64,000 nt of DNA, taken from positions 53,213 to 117,212 of the forward strand of contig JANWUR010000012.1 of NCBI GenBank assembly GCA_024958655.1, read 5' to 3'. Both the position numbers and the translations under genes were made by a program. Of this stretch, positions 59,577 to 64,000 are shown piece after piece. Every line of letters begins with the position of its first letter. The stretch's first letter is position 1. The notes under the pieces are model-generated. The model worked only from the letters and a program-made list of their open reading frames with translations, made no database searches and was not told the DNA's origin. Source of the DNA: Cyanobium sp. FGCU6. Lineage in GTDB: Bacteria > Cyanobacteriota > Cyanobacteriia > PCC-6307 > Cyanobiaceae.

Positions 59577-60194
59577 ATGTCCGCCCGTCTGCCGCGCATG
59601 CCGTTGCGCCTGCTGCTGCTCCTGCCGTTGCTGCTCTCCGGAGCTGCGGCGGAGGCAGCCGACCCCGAGACGCCTGCCACTCCAAAGGCCGGTGACATGA
59701 CGCCGGTGCCGGTGATGGCTCCGAATGGCGCAACCGGTACCACCCCACCCCTCAGCGGCAAGGAGCAGCAGGTGCTTGATCGCATCCGGCAGCTCAAGGC
59801 GCCCCGCTGGCGCAGCTTCGGCGTCTGCCGCTACGACTGGGGTGGGTGGCGGATGAGCGAGGCCGGGGTGAGGGCCACGGCCTCAGAATGCGGCGAACCG
59901 CCTGCGGCGAGCAGCGTGGCCGTGCACTGCGACACGCTGCGTGTGGCCCGCCGGATCGGTGAAGGACCATGGGAGCCCTGGCGACTCCCCCTGTCCACCG
60001 ACGAGTCGAAGATCCTGGGCGGCGAGGACCGGATGGTGGCCAGCCTTTGTGCCAACCTCACACCCTCGGCGCCTGCGACGCCGTCAGCCCCGGCGACAGG
60101 CGCCAAGGATGGCCAGACCCGTCCGCTCAAGTTGCCTCCCCCTGCAACCGCACCGGCCCCCACGGGCGCCAAGGCCCGCACCAAGGCGTTCTGA
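59577..60194 (+). CDS. secreted hypothetical protein
   Basis: Signal peptide-like MPLRLLLLLPLLLSGAAAEAA; central LKAPRWRSFGVCRYDWGGWRMSEAGVRATASECG. Confidence 0.65.
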   Translation: MSARLPRMPLRLLLLLPLLLSGAAAEAADPETPATPKAGDMTPVPVMAPNGATGTTPPLSGKEQQVLDRIRQLKAPRWRSFGVCRYDWGGWRMSEAGVRATASECGEPPAASSVAVHCDTLRVARRIGEGPWEPWRLPLSTDESKILGGEDRMVASLCANLTPSAPATPSAPATGAKDGQTRPLKLPPPATAPAPTGAKARTKAF

Positions 60195-60213
60195 ACCCGG
60201 CCGTCGGGCGGGA

Positions 60214-60615
60214 TCAGTCCCAGTGCACGGTCATCGGCACGCTCCCCTCGAGGCTGCGTTTCACCGGGCAGACCTCGCCGGCACGGATCAGCAGAGCACG
60301 CTCCTTCTCGGTCAGGTGCGCGGGCAGGGTGATCCACACCTCCAGCGCGCCGATCCGGCGGTCGCCCTCGCTGGTCATGCGTTTCTCCACCCTCCCCTCA
60401 GCCCCCTCGAGGGCGATCCCATGGCGCTCGGCCACGATGCCCATGATCGTGAGGATGCAACTCACCAAGGCGGTGCCCACCAGATCGGTGGGCGAGAAGG
60501 ACGCGCCGCGCCCGTGGTTATCGAGGGGGGCATCGGTGATCAGTTCGGCGCCGGAGGCCTCATGCACGGCTCGGCTGCGGAGACTGCCTTCGTAGCGGCA
60601 GTGGACCAGGGTCAT
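60214..60615 (-). CDS. OsmC family protein
   Basis: GRGASFSPTDLVGTALVSCILTIMGIVAERHG...GEVCPVKRSLEG. Confidence 0.92.
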   Translation of the reverse strand: MTLVHCRYEGSLRSRAVHEASGAELITDAPLDNHGRGASFSPTDLVGTALVSCILTIMGIVAERHGIALEGAEGRVEKRMTSEGDRRIGALEVWITLPAHLTEKERALLIRAGEVCPVKRSLEGSVPMTVHWD

Positions 60616-61097
60616 GACGGGTGCACGGGGCTCCTCATGCTCGCGCCTTCTTCGATCGCCTGCCCCACATCTGGCAGCCGGCACTGCTCCCGGTCCCTGC
60701 AGAGGGCTTCCAGGGGCGGTCGGCCTGTGAGGTTCAGTCGCCAGCGGGCCCACAGGCGGTAGAGCCCATCGGCGAGCGGGGCGAGAACGGGCCAGCCCGT
60801 GGGGGCGTAGAGCCAGCCCAGGCCGATCAGGGCGTAGGCCCGCCGGAACGCGGCCACATCGCGCAGCACGGTGCCATCCGCCTCGAGCGCATGGATGCGC
60901 CCCATCGCCTCGCGGTAGCTGATGCCGCCATGGTCCGCCGGGTCGTAGTTCGGCGCGTCCACGTCGACGAAGGCCAGCCGGCGGCTCGCGCCGTTTTCCT
61001 GCCGGTCCCGCCGTTCCAGGACAGTCACCTCCCGCCGGCAGAGCGGACAGGCTCCGTCGTAGAGGAGGGTGAGCGCAGGGTGGTGAGACGCGCTCAT
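60612..61097 (-). CDS. DUF393 / DCC-family thiol-disulfide oxidoreductase-like protein
   Basis: LTLLYDGACPLCRREVTVLERRDRQ (DGxCPLC). Confidence 0.9.
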   Translation of the reverse strand: MSASHHPALTLLYDGACPLCRREVTVLERRDRQENGASRRLAFVDVDAPNYDPADHGGISYREAMGRIHALEADGTVLRDVAAFRRAYALIGLGWLYAPTGWPVLAPLADGLYRLWARWRLNLTGRPPLEALCRDREQCRLPDVGQAIEEGASMRSPVHPS

Positions 61098-61180
61098 AGG
61101 CGGCGGCAGTGCGACAGAGGCGGCATGGGCGAGGAACCGCTGGGCCGATGCTATGCAGTTCAATCTCTCTCCCGCAGCCG

Positions 61181-61639
61181 ATGGCGCCCCTGCGTCAGAG
61201 CCTCCACCGCCTGAGCCTGCGCACCTCCGGGGCCGGCTTCACCGACATCACCACGGCCCTGAACCGGGAGATCGCCGCCAGCGGCCTCGACACCGGCGTC
61301 GCCGTGGTCGCCTGCCTCCATACCAGTGCCTCGCTCACGGTGAACGAGAACGCCGACCCACGGGTTCTGGCCGACCTGGCGGCCTACGTCCAGGCCCTGG
61401 TGCCGGAGGAAGGGGTGCGTCCGCTCAGCGGCCGTGGCGATCTCCGCCGCTGGGTTCACGACGATGAGGGTCCGGATGACATGCCGGCCCATGTGCGCAC
61501 CGCGCTGACCTGCAGCAGCCTCATCCAGTCGTTCCAGGGTGGGCGGCTGCTGCTCGGCACCTGGCAGGCGATCTATCTGTGGGAGCACCGCCGGGTCGGC
61601 AGCAACCGCCAGTTGTCGCTGCACCTGATCGGGGAGTGA
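61181..61639 (+). CDS. YjbQ / secondary thiamine-phosphate synthase-like protein
   Basis: [60 protein letters not shown]. Confidence 0.92.
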   Translation: MAPLRQSLHRLSLRTSGAGFTDITTALNREIAASGLDTGVAVVACLHTSASLTVNENADPRVLADLAAYVQALVPEEGVRPLSGRGDLRRWVHDDEGPDDMPAHVRTALTCSSLIQSFQGGRLLLGTWQAIYLWEHRRVGSNRQLSLHLIGE

Positions 61640-61709
61640 GGAGGCAACGCCATCGCTCCTCCGGCCAGCAGCCCTAGCGTTTCGGATCCCTTGTCCGGCT
61701 TCCGCTGCC

Positions 61710-62009
61710 ATGAGTGCCCAACTCCTGGATGCTGCCGCGATCGCAGCCCTGGCCACCGATCTCCCCGACTGGTCGCTGGTGAACGGCAAGCTGCACCGGC
61801 AGTTCCGCTTCGCCGATTTCTCGGCCGCCTTCGGGTTCATGACCCGGGTGGCCCTGGCGGCTGAGACCCTCGGTCATCACCCGGAGTGGAGCAACGTCTG
61901 GAACAGGGTGAGCATCGACCTCACCACCCACGACACCGGCGGTCTTTCGAACCTCGACGTGGACCTGGCCCGCCGCATCGATGCCCTGCTGACCATAACG
62001 AATTGTTGA
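61710..62009 (+). CDS. phhB: pterin-4a-carbinolamine dehydratase
   Basis: [52 protein letters not shown]. Confidence 0.94.
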   Translation: MSAQLLDAAAIAALATDLPDWSLVNGKLHRQFRFADFSAAFGFMTRVALAAETLGHHPEWSNVWNRVSIDLTTHDTGGLSNLDVDLARRIDALLTITNC

Positions 62010-62100
62010 ACCGTCATTCCGTTCTGCGGCCCATCCGCATCACCTGAGGGAATACGCATCCGTGTCTGTGACGATCCGGTGAGTGTTGTCTGGGATTTCC

Positions 62101-63882
62101 ATGGGGCGTTCAGATTCATCGACGTCCTTTCGCCTCGGGGGAGGGCGATGGCGCACGGCCTGTCTTCTCGGCAGCATTCTGACCATCCTCTCGGCAGCAT
62201 CTTCCGCCGAGGCGGCCCCGTTCCGCTTCGAGACGGTGGTCAACAATGCCGACCTGATACCGGGCACCTCCAGTCTCTTCAATGCCTACAATCCACCCTC
62301 CATCAATGGCTCTGGCCTCGTGGTCTTCAGGGCCAGGGGGCGGGGTGGCGGTGGCGGGCAGCCGGCCACGGGCATCTTCACCCGTGATCTCCTCGAGGCC
62401 TCCCTGCCCCGTCCGATCTTTTCGATCGCCTCGCGGGGAGGCCTCATGCCGGCTCCGAACAACACGGGTGCGACCTTCACCGAGTTCCCCTCGTTCCCGC
62501 GCATCGATCTGAACGCGTCGACCACCGTCGCCTTCCGTGGTCAGTCCAGCCCTGTCTGGCAGTCCCCCGATGGCTCGCTGGGGACGTCGGGGATCTACAG
62601 CAACCCACAGGGCAGCCTGATCACCGGAGCCAGCCAACTCGGAGCACTGGCCGCGTTCAACTACTTCAGCGTGCCGTCATCCGCCGGTGCGACGGGCCTG
62701 ACGTTCGATCAGTTTCCCGGTGCCCCCTCTGTGACCGACAACACGGTCGTCTTCAAGGGCAACTGGACCGATGCCCAGGGCGCCGGCAGAACCGGGGTGT
62801 ACTTCCGTGATCTGGTTGCCGAGGGCGGTGTGGCCCCTGTGCGTCTGATTGCCGACAGCAACACGCCGATTCCCGGTGATTCCCAGAACCGCAACTTCGG
62901 ATCCACCGCTCCACCGAGTGCGGCGCTGAATCAGGCCGTGTTCCTGGGTGTGGACAACGAAGAGGCACCCTCGGTTGGGGGGATCTATCTGTCGTCGCTG
63001 CTCGGGACTCCGACGTCTCTCACGTCCCTGGCCAGCATCGGCGGCCTCACCGACCTGACGGATGCCGGTGGCCTCACCAACATCGGTGAAGTCCTCTCCT
63101 TCAATGGCCGTTCCGTGGCCTACTGGGGCGCCTGGGGCTCCGAGACCATCACCCAGCAGGTCTCCTGTGCGCCATCCGGTAACGCCTCGAGGCTTCAGTA
63201 CTGCCAGGAGCAATCCGCGAAACCCGAAACCGGTGGGGTGGGCAACGGCAACTTCCAGTTCGAGATCCCCCTCCATCAGGGCATCTTTGTCACCGATATC
63301 ACCTCCAGGCTCACCAGGCTGATCGCCAGTACCGGTGAGCAGTTCTCGTCCTTCCTGTCCTGGAACTTCTCAGGACGCCCGCCTGGGGTCGGGGAAGGGG
63401 GCGATGAGGAAGGGGATCAGGAGCTGGCCCGCTGGCGCTCCTCCGCTTTTCTGGCTCTGGATGAGGACAGCCTGGCCTTCAAGGGCGTCGACCTGGGGCC
63501 CGTGGATGGCGTGGAGGACGTCTTCAAGGAGGTATTGTCCGGTATCTATGCCGCGGACAGCGATGGAACCCCGGACATCAGCACCATCGTGGAAACCGGC
63601 ATGGATGGCGGTCTCATCGATCCAGAAGCCGTCGGAATTCCGATCGTGGCCGTGGGGATCGAGCGGGATGGTTACCGCAAAGGAAGGATCGCCTTAGCGG
63701 CCAGCATGGCGCTTGAAGGCGAAACCGAGGAGGACAGCCTCAGCTGGGCGGGGGTGTACGTCGCCGGTGAGTCCTCAACGGGGCCGGTCTCCCAGGTTCC
63801 CGGCCCCCTTCCCGTTCTTGGGGTGGGAAGCGCCTTTGCCGTCGCCCGCCGGATCCGCTGGAGGATTCGGCTGAGTTCCTGA
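62101..63882 (+). CDS. large secreted repeat protein with C-terminal PGPLP-type sorting signal
   Basis: Signal peptide RTACLLGSILTILSAASSAEAAP; repeated VVFRARG/VAFRGQ/VVFKGN/AVFLGVD-GIY units; C-terminus QVPGPLPVLGVGSAFAVARRIRWRIRLSS. Confidence 0.75.
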   Translation: MGRSDSSTSFRLGGGRWRTACLLGSILTILSAASSAEAAPFRFETVVNNADLIPGTSSLFNAYNPPSINGSGLVVFRARGRGGGGGQPATGIFTRDLLEASLPRPIFSIASRGGLMPAPNNTGATFTEFPSFPRIDLNASTTVAFRGQSSPVWQSPDGSLGTSGIYSNPQGSLITGASQLGALAAFNYFSVPSSAGATGLTFDQFPGAPSVTDNTVVFKGNWTDAQGAGRTGVYFRDLVAEGGVAPVRLIADSNTPIPGDSQNRNFGSTAPPSAALNQAVFLGVDNEEAPSVGGIYLSSLLGTPTSLTSLASIGGLTDLTDAGGLTNIGEVLSFNGRSVAYWGAWGSETITQQVSCAPSGNASRLQYCQEQSAKPETGGVGNGNFQFEIPLHQGIFVTDITSRLTRLIASTGEQFSSFLSWNFSGRPPGVGEGGDEEGDQELARWRSSAFLALDEDSLAFKGVDLGPVDGVEDVFKEVLSGIYAADSDGTPDISTIVETGMDGGLIDPEAVGIPIVAVGIERDGYRKGRIALAASMALEGETEEDSLSWAGVYVAGESSTGPVSQVPGPLPVLGVGSAFAVARRIRWRIRLSS

Positions 63883-64000
63883 GCCGCCACTCTCCTTCCG
63901 GCCGGCGAAGAACCCCGGGCGGAAGTGGATCCGGAGGGCTCCGTGTCTAGGAGCGTGTTGCCCGTAGCGCCGTCGCCGACGCCATTTCTTGCCGCTGTGC

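Overview
This window is a dense, GC-rich stretch of a cyanobacterial chromosome, most like the Synechococcus/Cyanobium lineage. The lineage call rests on aar/ado, psb27, cyAbrB, Tab2/Atab2, DUF2854, DUF3153, ferrochelatase with a C-terminal chlorophyll-binding-like helix, and HIP1 octamers. About 65 protein genes are supported. Most are housekeeping or conserved cyanobacterial genes: accA, aar, ado, ppsA, ilvB, hemH, cobO, pyrH, frr, tal, ftsI, lepB, proS, psb27, purA, cutA, cobK, argB, priA, rpoD, hemC, clcA, ppa and phhB. I saw no rRNA, convincing tRNA, CRISPR array, prophage or IS element. Many long ORFs in the supplied track are antisense GC-shadow frames and were rejected. The best candidates for unusual biology are: (i) an overlapping S1-like/Tab2/PgeF cassette; (ii) a lipid-linked sugar cassette (GT2-GtrA fusion, ArnT-like GT39, PAP2); (iii) an orphan chromosomal tyrosine recombinase coupled to cobO; (iv) a transaldolase with C-terminal EF-hands; (v) a degenerate dihydroorotase; (vi) a secreted HExxH-type protein; (vii) a large secreted repeat protein with a PGPLP-type C-terminal sorting tail; and (viii) several small proteins, including a 59-aa ORF absent from the ORF track. 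None can be shown to be a novel system from sequence alone.
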